64,000 nt of DNA. It comes from Eleusine coracana subsp. coracana (Eukaryota; Streptophyta; Magnoliopsida; Poales; Poaceae). The position numbers and the translations under genes are program-made. The notes beneath the pieces were generated by a model, which made no database searches, was not told the DNA's origin, and saw only the letters and a list, made by a program, of their open reading frames with translations. The DNA lies in the NCBI GenBank assembly GCA_032690845.1, contig CM064426.1, positions 46,268,508-46,332,507 of the forward strand, given 5' to 3'. Positions 13,599-25,627 of this stretch are shown piece by piece. Numbering within the stretch: the stretch's first letter is position 1; every line of letters begins with the position of its first letter.

Positions 13599-14826
13599 CT
13601 CTCCATCGTCACTTCCTGCCATCACAAACACCAAAACAGGAAACAAACAGTGAAGGTTATCCCTATAAAACAGCTAAGCAGTGGTGCCTCTCAACACAAC
13701 AAAAGGAAACTCCTTACAAAGCTCTTACAAAGTTCAGAAAAGCAAAGCAAAGGATACCAGAGAGATGTGTTCCACGATTACAAGGGTCACAAAATAACCT
13801 GTGTGCTGTCCAGAAGAAATATGTAGAGCTAGGAAGGCCAAATATATATATATATATATATGTGAGTGGCACACAAATCAAAAACAGATAGTAAAGCTGA
13901 ATAAGTGCCCAAGTAACTTGTCCCTAGTTGCTAGTATAAGTATGTCCTAGAACAGTAGTGATAGCAAAGTAGAAACAAGGAGACAAAGGCACAACAGGCG
14001 ATAACAGGGGGCTAAGTGCAAAACAGCCAAATCCAGAAATTTCAGGGGGCTAGATGTAGCACTAGTAGAAATCCCAAATTTCTTTTTTTCGATTTTATTT
14101 TTTTAATATTTTTCTCCAACTCACTAACAATGGAGGAGAATCCACAAAAAATTTCAGCTCAAACAGAGGTAGGATGTGGCCTACAGAAAATCTTGAAGTT
14201 GCAGGAAACGTCGGGTGTAAACTTAAATCAATTTTTTCTTTATCTTCCCGAATTTTTTTTGAATTTTTTGACGAGGGCACACAGGGCGTAGTCAAGAATC
14301 TCCTGTAAAAATTTCAGCCAAAACGGACAATCGAGCAAAAAGTTATGCCCGTTTTACCGAAGGGGGGTCGGGAGTCGGTTTTCCAGAAACCCGAGTCGGT
14401 TAGGGGTCGAGTTTGGAATCGGGTAAGATTTTTTTTGGCGGCGTGGATGCAGCGGAAAGTGGAAATTGTGGGGATTGGTTCGGGGTGTTCAGGGTGTGTT
14501 CAGGGTGGGATTAGGGTGAGATTAGGCTAGGTGTGTTGATCAATCAACCCTAGCACAAAAAGCCAACAAAGTAGAGGATGGTGAAGCGTATGGCGGCTAG
14601 GGTTGCAAGGGAAACACTACTGATGACAAAAACACAAACTAAACCAGCGACTAAACAAGAACTAGGGCACAAACTCAACACTACAGACTCTGAAATTGAA
14701 ATATGCAAAGGCTAAACACGTGGTTATGGGCGGAGGGAAAATTTTTTTTGGGCTTTTCTATGGACGATAGGATGAACACAAAACGAAATTAACTAAGGGT
14801 AGTATGAACCTGACGGTGCACCTGAA
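13599..14826 (-). other. E1 untranslated leader between PBS and gag
   Basis: About 1.2 kb lie between the primer site and the gag ATG. No convincing frame crosses it; it has T-rich and A-rich runs, an (AT)n microsatellite at 13842-13861 and G runs near 14047 and 14362. The part at 14301-14363 (CTGTAAAAATTTCAGC... then AAAAGTTATGCCCGTTTTAC) has a close counterpart in the leader of E2 at 25175-25236. A shared leader motif between an autonomous-type element and a deletion derivative would fit a packaging or priming signal, but no function is proven by the sequence. Confidence 0.6.
13842..13861. repeat. AT dinucleotide microsatellite in the E1 leader
   Basis: About ten uninterrupted AT repeats inside the untranslated leader. 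Likely neutral replication-slippage sequence. Confidence 0.8.
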
Positions 14827-14839
14827 GCTCTGATTACCA
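14827..14839 (-). promoter_or_regulatory. E1 primer binding site (initiator Met tRNA type, one extra A)
   Basis: On the minus strand TGGTAATCAGAGC begins two bases after the 5' LTR end CCACATCA. The usual plant initiator-Met PBS is TGGTATCAGAGC, so this copy has one inserted A, which would weaken pairing with the tRNA 3' end. Confidence 0.8.
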
Positions 14840-14841
14840 CT

Positions 14842-15756
14842 TGATGTGGACAAGGGTTCCCGATCTTCCAAAAGGTTCTGGATACGTTGATTTGGTCGGA
14901 GGCGACACATAAATCGATCCGGCTTCAGAACAGCACGTTCTAAACCCCGCAATCGCAGCATGACGTCTCCTCTGGTTATCAACCGTCCTAAAACGATTGA
15001 CCTTGCTGAGAAGGCTAATCCCTGCATGCGAATCAAGAACACAAGCAAGAACAAAGAAGAAAGCAACACAATTGCAGATGTATTATGAATCTCACAAAGT
15101 TGGGGTCTCACAAACCGTGATGACGGCGAAACTGTTATCAACAGAATAATCTAACCAAACCCTAATGGTGCAATGGTGGCTGTATATGAATACCCTAGGG
15201 TCGTGCAAGACCCTCTGGACGCACCCCTACTTGGGCTCAACTAGATACAAAACCCAAAGGCCAAAAACAGGCGACACAGCACCGAAACAGATTCTAGACT
15301 CTCTCTAGTTTTGATGATTCCCGATGATTCTGGACGAATCTTAATATGATACCGGCGGCATTGGAAAGGTCTTCTTCTTATCTTTCCGTGCATATGTAGA
15401 ACGTCCAAATCCGAGTCCGTATATGTCTTGGGCATCCGTTTTAGTGCAGACTAGTCCTGAGCCCCGAAACAGACTCGAAGTCGGTTTTGGTTGGGCCTCC
15501 ACCTTGGCTTCCACGTCCTTGTTGGTCCTGCACGTCTCCAAGTCCTTCTCCCATCATCTCCTGGTCCTCTCCATGGTTCCTAATTATAATATAATCATTA
15601 GGTAGCAAACCATTCTCAAAAGTGACATATAATGAAGAATGTAGGAACGAGCTCACCTCTAAATTTAGTCGTCGTGCACGAGCTCTAGTCATTGGACCTT
15701 GCAAGTCCAAAATTGGAGGAGTGTTGCATATATCCTTAGGAGTGATGTCCTCATCA
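14842..15756 (-). repeat. E1 5' LTR
   Basis: The partner of 8001-8910, 915 bp against 910 bp. In minus-strand sense it starts at 15756 with TGATGAGGACATC and ends at 14842 with CCACATCA, adjoining the PBS. It includes the Pol-tail coding stretch in a non-translated copy. CAAAC at 15757-15761 completes the target duplication. Confidence 0.93.
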
Positions 15757-18700
15757 CAAACTTGGTTCATTTTAATGGTCTCGTTGGAGCTATGTTCGTC
15801 TTAGCGGAGTAGTTGGAGACTGGTTCATCTTAACTAAGTTGTTTGAGCATGCTACAACACAATTAATGTGTGATTGTTTATTTTCCTTCACGTTTTATCT
15901 AGTGGATCAAACATGGTTCATCTTAACAAACTGGTTCAAATTTGGTTCATCCTAACGTAGTCGTTCGAGCTTGGTTCAACTTAACAGAGTGGTTCAAGCT
16001 TAGTTTATCTTAATGGTGTGGTTCAAACTGGTTCGTTTAAACAGAGTGGTTTGAGGCTTGTTGATCTTAACGGAGTGTATCAAGCAAGCTACAATGCAAT
16101 CAAAGTGTGTTTATTTGTGTTCCTTCACATCTTACATAGTGGTTGAAACTTGGTTCATCTTAACGGAGTGGATCGAGGTTGCTTCATCTTAACGTGGCAG
16201 TTCGGGCTTGTTTTATCTTAGTGGAGTGGTTCAAGTATGGTTCATCTTAACGGAGTGGTTCAGGCATGGTTCATCGTAATAGAGTGTTCGAGCATGGTTT
16301 ATCTTAACAAAGCGTTCAAATGGTTCATCCTAGTGGAGTGGTCAAGCCTGGTTCATCTTAATGGAGTGGATTAAGCATCCGACAATACAATCAAAGTGTG
16401 CTTGTTATTTTCCTTCACGTCTTACTTAGTTGTTCAAACATGGCTCATCGTGACAAAGTGGTTTGAGCTTGGTTCATCTTAACGGAGTGGTTCAAGGTTG
16501 CTTCATCTTAATGGGGTGGTTCGGTCTTGGTTCATCTTAACAAAGTGCTTCAAGCATGATTTAACTTAATGGAGTGGTTCGAGCTTGGTTTATTCTAACG
16601 GAGTTTTTGAGCAGGGTTCATCTTAATGGAGTGGTTCAAGCTTGGTTCGTCTTAACGAAGTGGATCAAGCATGCTACAATGCAACAAAAGTGTGTTTGTT
16701 CGTGCTCCTTCATGTCTTAATTAGTTGTTCAAACTTGGTTCAGCATGACAAAAGTGGTTCGAGCTTGGTTCATCTTAACAGAGTAGTTCGAGCTTGGTTC
16801 AGCATAACGGAGTGGTTCGAGCTTGGTTCATCTTAATGGACTAGTTCGAGCTATGTTCATCCAAACGAAATAGTTCGAGTTTGGTTCATCTTAATGGTGT
16901 GGTTCAAACTTCGTTTATCTTAGTGGTCTGGTTTGAGCTAGGTTCATCTTAACAGAGTAGTTCAGGACTAGTTCATCTTAACTAAGTTGTTTGAGCATGC
17001 TACAACACAATCAAAGTGTGTTTGTTTAAGTCCCTTTATGTCTTATGTAGTGGTTCAAACTTGGTTCATCTTAACGATGTAGTTCAAGTTTGGTTCATCC
17101 TAACATGATCATTCGAGGTTGGTTCAACTTAATGGAGTGGTTTGAGCTTGGTTCATCTTAATGGTGCGGTGTGGTGTGGTTGAATCTTGGTTCATCTTAA
17201 CAAAGTGGTTCAAGCCTAGTTCATCATATCGGAGTGGATCAAGCATGCTACAATGCAATCACAGTGTGTTTGTTCGTGTTCCATCATGTCTTGCTTAGTT
17301 GTTCAAACTTGGTTCATCTCTATAAAGTGGTTTGAGCTTTGTTCAACTTAACAAAGTAGTTCGAGCTTGGTTCATCTTAACGGAGTAGTTCGAGCTTGGT
17401 TCATCTTAACAAAGTGGTTTGATCTTGGTTAATCTTAATGTAATAGTTCAAGCTTGGTTCATATTAATGGAGTGGTTGGAGCGTTGGTCATCATAACGGA
17501 GTGTTCGAGCATGGTTCATCTTAACAGATGGTTTGAGCAAGGTTCATCATAATGGAGTGTTCAAGCTTGGTTCATATTAACAGAGTGGTTGGAGTGTTGG
17601 TCATCGTAACGGAGTGTCCGAGCATGGTTCATCTTAACGGAGTGGTTTGAGCAAGGTTCATCATAATAGAGTGGATTACGCATGTGATAATGCAATCAAA
17701 GTGTGCTTGTTATTGTTCCTTCACGTCTTACATAGTTGTTCAAACTTGGTTCATCATGACAAAGTGGTTTGAGCTTGTTTCATCTTAACGGAGTGGTTTG
17801 AGATTGCTTTATCTTAACGGGGTAGTTCAATCTTGGTTTATCATAACAGAGTGGTTCGAGCTTGGTTCATCTTAACGGAGTGATTCGGGCTTGGTTGATC
17901 TTAATGGAGTGGTTTGAGCTTCGTTCATCTTAACGGAGTAGTTTGAGCTTGTTTCATCTTAATGGAGTGGTTCGACCTTTGTTCATCCAAACTAAATGGT
18001 TCGAGTTTGGTTGATCTTAATGGTGTGGTTCAAACTTGGTTCATCTTAATGGTGTGGTTGGAGCTAGGTACGTCTTAATGGAGTAGTTCAAGACTGGTTC
18101 ATCTTAACTAAGTTGTTTGAGCATGCTAAAACACAATAAGAGTGTGTTTGTTTATGTCTTATGCAGAGGTTCAAACTTCATTCATATTAACGAAGTTAAG
18201 TTTGATTCATTCTAACATAGTCATTCGAGGTTGGTTCAACTTAACGGAGTGATTCGAGCTGGTTCATCTTAGTGGTGCGGTTCAAACTTGGCTCATCTTA
18301 ACAGAGTGGTTCGAGGCTGGTTCATGTTAATAAGGTGGATCGAGCTTGGTTTATCAAAATGGTGTGGTTCAAACTTGGTTCATCCTAACGAAGTGGTTCA
18401 AGCCTGGTTCATCTTAACGGAGTGGATCAAGCATGCTACAATGCAATCAAAGTGTGCTTGTTCTTATTCCTGCACATCTTACTTAGTTGTTCAAACTTGG
18501 TTTGTCATGACAAAGTGGTTTGTTCTTAGTTCATCTTAACGGAGTGGTTCGAGGTTGCTTCATCTTAACAGGGTTGTTCGATCGTGGTTCATCTTAACAA
18601 AGTTGTTCGAGCTTGGTGTATCTTAATGGAGTGGTTCGAGCTTGGTTCGTCTTAATCGAGTGGTTCGAGCGTGGTTCATCATGACGGAGTGTTCGAGCGT

Positions 18701-18985
18701 GGTTCATCTCAATAGAGTGGGTTGAGCATGGTTTATTGTAACGAAGTTTTCAAGCGTGGTTCCTCTTAATGGAGTGGTTCAAGTCCGGTTCATCTTAACA
18801 AAGTGGATCAAGCATGCTACAATGCAATCAAAGTGTGTTTATTTGTACTCCTTCATGTCTTAATTAGTTGTTCAATCATGGTTCATCATGACAAAGTAGT
18901 TCAGGCTTGGTTCATCTTAACGGAGTGGTTCAAGCTTCCTTTATCTTAACAGAGTGGTTTGAGCTTCATTTATCTTAATAGAGTG
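15757..18985. repeat. 29-bp satellite array, segment B
   Basis: The array resumes in phase after E1 with the same 29-bp monomers and 64-bp blocks (for example near 16669, 16998, 17683, 18430 and 18819). Higher-order landmarks are at 15778, 16926 and 18052, giving units of about 1148 and 1126 bp. Monomers here are more diverged from each other than in segment A. It ends at 18985 where E4 inserted between GAGTG and the rest of a monomer that continues at 48150. Confidence 0.92.
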
Positions 18986-19430
18986 TGTAAGGACCGAAGG
19001 CCTACCGAGAGGGGGGGGGGGGTTAATCGGTAGCCGGCCGCGAATCCAAATACTTCAGTTTCACGCTTCTAACAACCTAACGAATCATTGCAACCTAAAC
19101 AATTCTAGTAAGCCAATACCCTACACATGCTAGTGTTGATGATGCAAAGCAAAGCGCGGAAGCTAAACATAGTAGCCTATGCAAGCCACAAGTCACCCTA
19201 TCACTAGAGCATACAATTACGGAATAATAAAGAGAGGGTCAAGGAAAGCTCATGGTTTTTTTCCTGAGGTCTCAGAAGGATGGCGCATTCCCCTACTCCT
19301 CGTTGGACCACTCCTGTCGGAGTCCCGGTCCCTCCCGCCAACAAGTGGAGTTCTCGCCCACGAGCCCGCAATCACTCCTCGAGTGAAGAAACGGTGTGCA
19401 TCACCGCTGCACAAAGCACAAGCTCGCCTC
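18986..19430 (-). repeat. E4 3' LTR, outer piece (before E3 insertion)
   Basis: It matches the start of the right LTR at 46461-46905, both beginning TGTA(A/G)GGAC(C/T)GAAGGC. A run of about 14 G at 19009-19022 is longer than the corresponding G-rich tract of the other copy. The piece ends with GCCTC (19426-19430), the target duplication of E3; the LTR resumes at 36739. Confidence 0.9.
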
Positions 19431-21901
19431 TGTGGTGCCCCTTCCCGAAGGATCGAGGACTCGACGGTGCTGATAACGCAGGCACTTGATAATACAACAT
19501 CAGTTCAAATTTAAGTTGAATATTACATCATTAAAGTCATCAGAGTGTAGCGAAATATTACAAGTTCATAATGTTTTGAAAACAGCGGAAGCAAATCACG
19601 ATAAGTAGCTACGAGCTCGATGATACAACATAGTAATGGTTCATGCCCATAGAACCATCACTCTAGCAACACACATCAATACTACGGCAGTGAGTCGGAC
19701 TCCCAGTGGGTGGTCCAACCCTCAGGGACTTGCATGTCCTTGGGCAGCACATCTACTGGCAGTTCTAGATCTTCATTACCTGAAAAACAACGGTGGCGCA
19801 AAGCCTGAGTACTAATTACTCAGCAAGTCTTACCCGTCACACACCTAGACATGCAATGGCTCTAATAGGTGGCTTGTTTAAAAGGACTCGCACTAAGCAA
19901 CCTATTAGTTCTATTAAGTTTTAGTTCTCAACTTAATTGGGTAGAGCAGAAATGTAACTTTAGTTGCAACAATAAGATAACAAAGTAACACATAAAGTAA
20001 AGGCAACAAAGGAGCAATAATAATAACATCAATAATAAGCATCATAATTAATTTCCAAGTACCATGTGCACTACGTGATGACTCAGTGACCAAGTGGTAC
20101 TCATTACTGTGAGGGACAGCAATTGCAATTGATTTACACCAGCTGGGAAACCTGAAAACATGACACATACACACCAATTAAGGTCGTATATGGCAACCTT
20201 TCGCAAGGACAAAAAACAACTTGGTCCGGGTCCAGTCTCAGCGAGTGGGCTTGCCGTTCTGCCAACAGTACTTCGCGGTATGAACCGCCCACTCCAGCAG
20301 CAGAAGGGTCAACGACCACTGTACTAGGTATTGCCTCATTGCCGCGCTAATGCTACATAAGTTTACTAGTTCCCATAGACTAGCATGCATTCGGTACTAT
20401 TCAATACTTGACCAAGGGGCCGACCATGGAAGGGTCTTAGGTTTGACAAGGCAGGGATACCGCGGTCAACACCCATGTGTTGCTGCAAACCTACACATGC
20501 ATCATCCCTGCCCGGTCATAACATAAAAATAAACTTCTTTTATTAATTCCTGTTCCAGTGGTCAAGTTCATTTCTTAGTAATCATATCTACCGAGTCTAG
20601 CAATTACTAAGCATAGCAACATAGTACCGATACTACCAAAGTTCTAATGACAGTGGCGTAGGTCATTTGGGTATCATGCAAAGTGGGCTCCAATCAACTC
20701 CTATCACCTGATGCAACAATAATCACAGACACTAGTAATATTGAAAACTAGCAAACTTTATGAAAAAGGTGGATATAAAGCGGGGCTTGCCTGGATTGAT
20801 GTTAGTACTAGCAACTACAACATCTTGCTCTTGAGAATCAAGGTCCTTCTGAATATCCTACTTTTGTTCCTGGTTGTCATTGCCTATATGATAGAATTGA
20901 ATTAACGACATTATCGAAATACCGTTGAATGCAATGATATGATGTACATAGCATTTTAATGTTAATAATAATAATTATTATGTTCTTGAAGTTGTATGCT
21001 TCTGAGAAGTTGGGTTGTTAGTTATGATTTTAGGTATATATATCATTTATGCAATTAAACAAAGTAAATGAGTGATATAAGCAATTAAATTAATTAACTA
21101 AGTAATTTTATGTTTCTGGACATGTCTGATTTACTGTGCACAGAGACTTGTGTGAGTGATTTTTGTGCCAACTGGCAAGGGCCAATTATTTATAGAATAA
21201 TTACTGGAATTAATTTAAGCAACCACACCAAATACATTCCAGGGCCTAAAATAATTCATATTTTTCCAAACCAAAATTTGTGGTGATAGATAATTATGTA
21301 TTTATTAAGCATGCCAAAAATCAGGATTTCATTTCATTCCTAGAATTTCAGATGAATTAATTTGTGTTTGGGCAATTAAAGGAATCAATAAAAATATATT
21401 AATAGAGACATTGATTTACCATTTTACTAAATTAGAGCACTTAAAAATGAATCTAACAAAATTTTTTTGGGCCTCATTCGGTTTAAACTCGATTTACTAT
21501 GAGTTTTTGAAGTTTTTAGCCTTTTCTGGTAATTTCCTCGGATTTTTCTGGTTTTAGAGGAGGCCACGTATGCGACACGTTGATGCCACGTAGGCGACAC
21601 GTCGGCTGCCAGCTCGGCTGCCAGAAGGCGCCAGTCAGCGCCGCCGCGGGTCAGGGCAGCTTGCCGGAGAGCTCACTGCCGGCGTCTACAGACAGGAAAA
21701 ACTCGTCGCAGGAGAGCTAGCATCGTGCACAGGTCGAGGCAAAGAGTTAGGTGGGGTTCGCGAGATCGGATTCTCAACAGAAGGTTGCCGACATCGAGGG
21801 GCGGCGGGAGAGGGTTCTTCGGCGGTGTCGCGGGAGCGGTAGGGGGCACCAATTTGGACTCCGTTTTCTCCTCCGGCTTCATAGAGACGAGGCGGCCATC
21901 A
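19431..21901 (-). repeat. E3 3' LTR, first piece (interrupted by E2)
   Basis: It aligns with 33049-35521 of the right LTR almost throughout. It is AT-rich in the middle (20900-21500) and GC-rich at its end (21540-21900). It stops at CATCA (21897-21901), the left target duplication of E2, and continues at 26396. Short ORFs here have no similarity I recognise. Confidence 0.9.
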
Positions 21902-22664
21902 TGATGTAGATATGGCCCGATCTTCCGAGAGGTAAGGGGATAAACTCGAATTTGGGGAACTCGGCGTCGACGACTCGGCTTGAATCAGACATGATCCAAC
22001 CCCGCAACCATTACACCAAGCACAACTTGATTGTTCCTGCAAGCGAAATCGAGAACACAAGCAAGAGAGGATAAACACGCAATCTGAAATTGCAAATCTG
22101 GATGAAGCGAATCACAAGAAAAGGTTCAAGCTCTGAACACAAAAGGACTAATTGCCACAGTGGTGTAGAACAAGAACAGGGGCCCTGGATTACTGTAAAA
22201 GGACTTGTCGCCATAGTTATAATAATTCGATCAAGTTTCTCTCTGGAAAACTGAACTAAACAAAACCCGAAACAAAAATACGGCGGCTATTGAGTTTATG
22301 TAGGAAACAAAGACGTCCCAAGGTTGGGGGCGACCAGGGGGGGCGGCCACAACATGGGCTTAAGGCCCGACACGATACATGGCCAAGTTGGCCCAAAATA
22401 GGTGGCACAACACCTTGTCATGGTCACATATTATGACTCAAAACCCTTCTGGAGCTAGGACCAGAACCAAAATGACGGCGTCATTGTCCCCTTTCCAACG
22501 CATCAAAGAACGCCTCGTTTGGACGTCGGATGTGGGAGATATCATCAAAACCGTAAAGGGGTGTCGGCTGAATCCGAGATGAACGCGGCGACCGAGTTGG
22601 TGATGACTTGTAACTTGGGGAAGGCCATGATATACACGTATCCAGCATGGTGATGTCCTCTTCA
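21902..22664 (-). repeat. E2 3' LTR
   Basis: It matches 25628-26390 over its full 763 bp with few differences, mostly transitions. In minus-strand sense it begins TGAAGAGGACATCACC (the other copy has TGATGAGGAC) and ends ATCTACATCA. The first part in that sense encodes the tail of the polyprotein. Confidence 0.92.
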
Positions 22665-24619
22665 TCCTCCCTTTCTTGAATTGGAGTCGCCCTCGACTCC
22701 ATCTCAGCATCAATCTCCTGCAAAAGGTTGGTACTAGCAGAATACAAAGTACAAGATACATGATCATCGATAGAAGATATATCACGACAAAGCACAGTAT
22801 AGCAAGGTGCATCATAATTATCACAAAGATCAGTAACAGTAGATGTCATAGCAAGAAAAGCACCTCCCTTTAACTGAATAGCCTTATGTTTAACATCAGA
22901 AAGTTGTTTGTTATTATGTTTATTCTCAGTATTTTCAGCATGCAGTTAAAAATGATTTCTAATATCAGCAGGCAATAACGGACGCAAAGTAATATTCCTG
23001 TCCTTATGTACGAATGTATATGTATTAGTTCTACCATGGTGGGCAGCATCCGTATCATATTCCCATGGACGGCCTAATAAAAGCGAACATGCTTGCATAG
23101 GTACAACATGAAAATCAGCAGAGTCTTGATAAGAACCTACTAAAAAGTGTATACGTGCTGATCGAGTTACCTATGCCGTACCACTATTGTTGAACCATTT
23201 GATGTGGTAGGGCTGATGTAGTGCATGCGTGGTCAAGCCAAGTTTGCTTACCAAATTAGAACTTACCAAGTTGTTACAGCTCCCAGTATCAATGATGGTG
23301 AGAACACGGCGGTCCGCGATAATGAGGTACATGTAGAATAAATTGTTGCGTTGTTGTTCTTCCTCTTGTCCTACCCGAGTGGTCAACACACGCTGTACAA
23401 TGAGGCTAGGAAAGCCCGCGGTGGCAGCAATAGAATCAATGGTGGTACTCTCCTGCTCCTCCGTCGAATCTGCAACATGGTTAGGCATACGAGGAAATTC
23501 ATCTTCAACATCACTAGAACTTTCATACCCATCAGCGGTAGCGATGAAAGCACGACGATTAGGGCAATCCTTCATGACATGTCCCATGCCCTTGCAGCGG
23601 TGGCAAATAATGGTGGTGGAGGAGCCACTCCTAGTACCAGAAGTAGTAACCTTCTTCTGGTGTTGGTGCTGCACACTAGACGATTGCACTACAGAAGTAG
23701 GCGCAAGTGGAAAAGTTGTTACTGGTGTCTTAGCAACCTGACTCTTCAAGTTCTCTACTCCAGTGCGTTGCTGGAGATATTGCTCAGTGTTGGACCTGCA
23801 AGATTGTTGTGGAATGCGTCCCTATACTTCTCGTTCAGTCTTAAGAGCAATATGATACAATTGGCTGAACCTATTCCACTCTTTATAGTCAACAATATTT
23901 TGGATATCACGGTTCAAACCACCAAAAAATCTAGCACTAGTTTCAACATCATCTTCATGTATATCACAACGTGCTAAACCAATAAGCAATTCCTGATAAT
24001 ATTCCTCTACTGTTTTACTACCTTGTGTTAAAGATTGTAATTTCAAACGTAAATCACGTTGGTAATAAGGAGGAACAAAACGAGATTTCATGCGTTGTTT
24101 CAAAACAGGCCAAGTGGCAGGTATAGCAGCAATAGTATTGCAAAGATCATTCCACCAAAAGAGAGCAAAACCTGTAAACTCACTAGTAGCAAGTCTAACT
24201 CTATGCTCAGCAGGAACTAAATGAGAATTAAATTTCTGTTCAACAGCAAGTTCCCAATCTAAGTATGCTTCAGGATCAACACTACCGGCAAAAGGTGGTA
24301 TGTTAAATTTGGGCTTAACAAAAGTATCAGTATTACCACGATTGTTATTACCTCCCATACCGTGTCGATTATGGTGAAGACGATATGCATCATGGTCAAA
24401 ATCATCATCAGTAGTAGCTCGTTGAGGTGGAGGTCGTCGTTCAACATCCTCAATGCGGTGGACAACAATGTTGATGTGACCCATCAACTCGGCAAACTAC
24501 GTTTCCATGAATGTATGCTGGTCTGCAAGAAGCTTCGTGAGCTCAGCCTTAGACACGCAATCATTGAAGTCTGTAGGAGACTCCAACTCTCCAGGTGTCC
24601 CTTTCCCTTTCTCTGGCAT
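22481..24619 (-). pseudogene. E2 gag-protease-Pol-tail fusion reading frame
   Basis: The frame starts at an ATG at 24619-24617. Gag includes PKFNIPPFAGSVDPEAYLDW and LVPAEHRVRLATSEF, homologous to E1 Gag. The zinc knuckle C-HR-C-KGMG-H-VMKD-C lies near 23565-23610. The aspartic protease site is IIDTGSCNN near 23275-23300 (E1 has DGGSCNN). After the stretch ending STNLLQE, which in E1 precedes the RT, the frame passes straight to ESRATPIQERED, which in E1 follows the integrase. The junction is near 22715-22725 and in frame, so the whole RT, RNase H and integrase region has been removed cleanly. Stops seen are TAG after FMET (near 24500), TAG near 23820, TAG near 23170 and a TAA near 22949; the last frame ends in the LTR at 22481. 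It could have supplied Gag once, but needed Pol from elsewhere. Confidence 0.85.
22665..22677 (-). promoter_or_regulatory. E2 polypurine tract
   Basis: The minus strand reads AAGAAAGGGAGGA immediately before the 3' LTR. As in E1 it is coding (part of QEREDEED). Confidence 0.8.
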
Positions 24620-25611
24620 GGTTAAAAGCAAAAGACAAGACTAAACAAAAAGATTAGCCCTATCAACTAGTAGGCAACAGAGGGTGTAGAAAGTGGAAAA
24701 CAATATCAGAAGCAATGTATCACAATCTTGCAAGTGTTCTTACCAAAGCCAAACAGGTCGACACAATCTGTAGTTAAGTTTGAGTGTAATAGTTGCAAGG
24801 AAGAAACCTGTGCTGCAATATGTATAGCTTGGAAGGCTAATATGTATGTCAATGGAACATAATTTAATAACAGATAGTAGCACTGAATAAATGTCCAAAG
24901 CAGCGTCCTAATTGCTGGCAAAAGAATCATGTTCAAAAACAGTTGTGACAGCAAGAACAATGGCAAAGGCAGCAAGGATCAAAACAGCCTTCACAGACTT
25001 AGAATTTTCAAGGGGGGGGGGGGGGGTGCAAATCAAAATTTTATTTTTTTGTATGATTTTTCCACTATTTTTCTGTGATAGAGGAACAAAAAGGAAGGAA
25101 CCACAAGAAGTTTTAACTCAAACGGAGGGAAAACAAATGGTAGGCAAAATCTCAAAGGTTCACCGAAAGAATCTGCTGTAAAAATTTCAGCCCAATCGGA
25201 GCAAGGAGCGAAAAGTTATGCCTGTTTTACCGAAGGTATGTCAAGATAGGGTTTGAGGGGTGCGGGGGGGGGGGGGCAATAGAATCGGGTAGGATTTTTT
25301 GGTTGGCAACGGATTGTGGGTATGGTGGGTGGGTGACACGATGGTGAATCTAATAGAAAAACACGATGGTGATGGTGGTGTGTAGCGGAGATCAAAACAC
25401 AAACCGAATCAATACACAAATTCAAACCAGCAACTGAACTCGACTAGGACACAAACTCAATACGACGGACTCTGAAATTAAATTATGCAAAGGCTAAACA
25501 ATGTCTGGGATGGTGGGGAAATATTTTTTTGTAGGCTTTTTCGTGGACAAAAGGTGATGAACACAAACAAATCTAAAGGGAAGAACACGATAATACCTCA
25601 CGGGGAACCTA
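24620..25611 (-). other. E2 untranslated leader
   Basis: About 1 kb between PBS and gag with no convincing frame. It holds two long G runs (about 25010-25027 and 25262-25275) and the 25175-25236 segment shared with the E1 leader. The CA/TG-rich stretch near 25320-25385 is low complexity. Confidence 0.6.
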
Positions 25612-25625
25612 GGAATCTGATACCA
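25612..25625 (-). promoter_or_regulatory. E2 primer binding site
   Basis: On the minus strand TGGTATCAGATTCC begins two bases after the 5' LTR end ACATCA. The first ten bases match the plant initiator-Met tRNA primer site. Confidence 0.85.
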
Positions 25626-25627
25626 CT

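Larger units (their letters stand above)
8001..15756 (-). mobile_element. E1: full-length CRM-like Ty3/gypsy LTR retrotransposon inserted in the satellite
   Basis: Both ends carry the perfect inverted terminus TGATG...CATCA and are flanked by the 5-bp target duplication CAAAC (7996-8000 and 15757-15761). LTRs are at 8001-8910 and 14842-15756. Read on the minus strand the order is 5' LTR, PBS, long leader, gag with zinc knuckle, protease, RT, RNase H, integrase, PPT, 3' LTR, which is the Ty3/gypsy order. The polyprotein frame runs through the PPT into the 3' LTR, and the LTR starts TGATGAGGACATC; both features are known for the CRM clade of plant chromoviruses, so I assign it there, though Reina-like or another chromovirus is possible. 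The LTRs look roughly 95-97 percent identical by eye, and the coding region has several stops and frameshifts, so this is an old, inactive copy. Confidence 0.9.

Noticed and set aside
22379..22582. Short plus-strand frame MAKLAQNRW..., also at 26105 and 39797
   Set aside because: It is an antisense frame of the Pol-tail region inside E2-type LTRs; it recurs because the LTR recurs.
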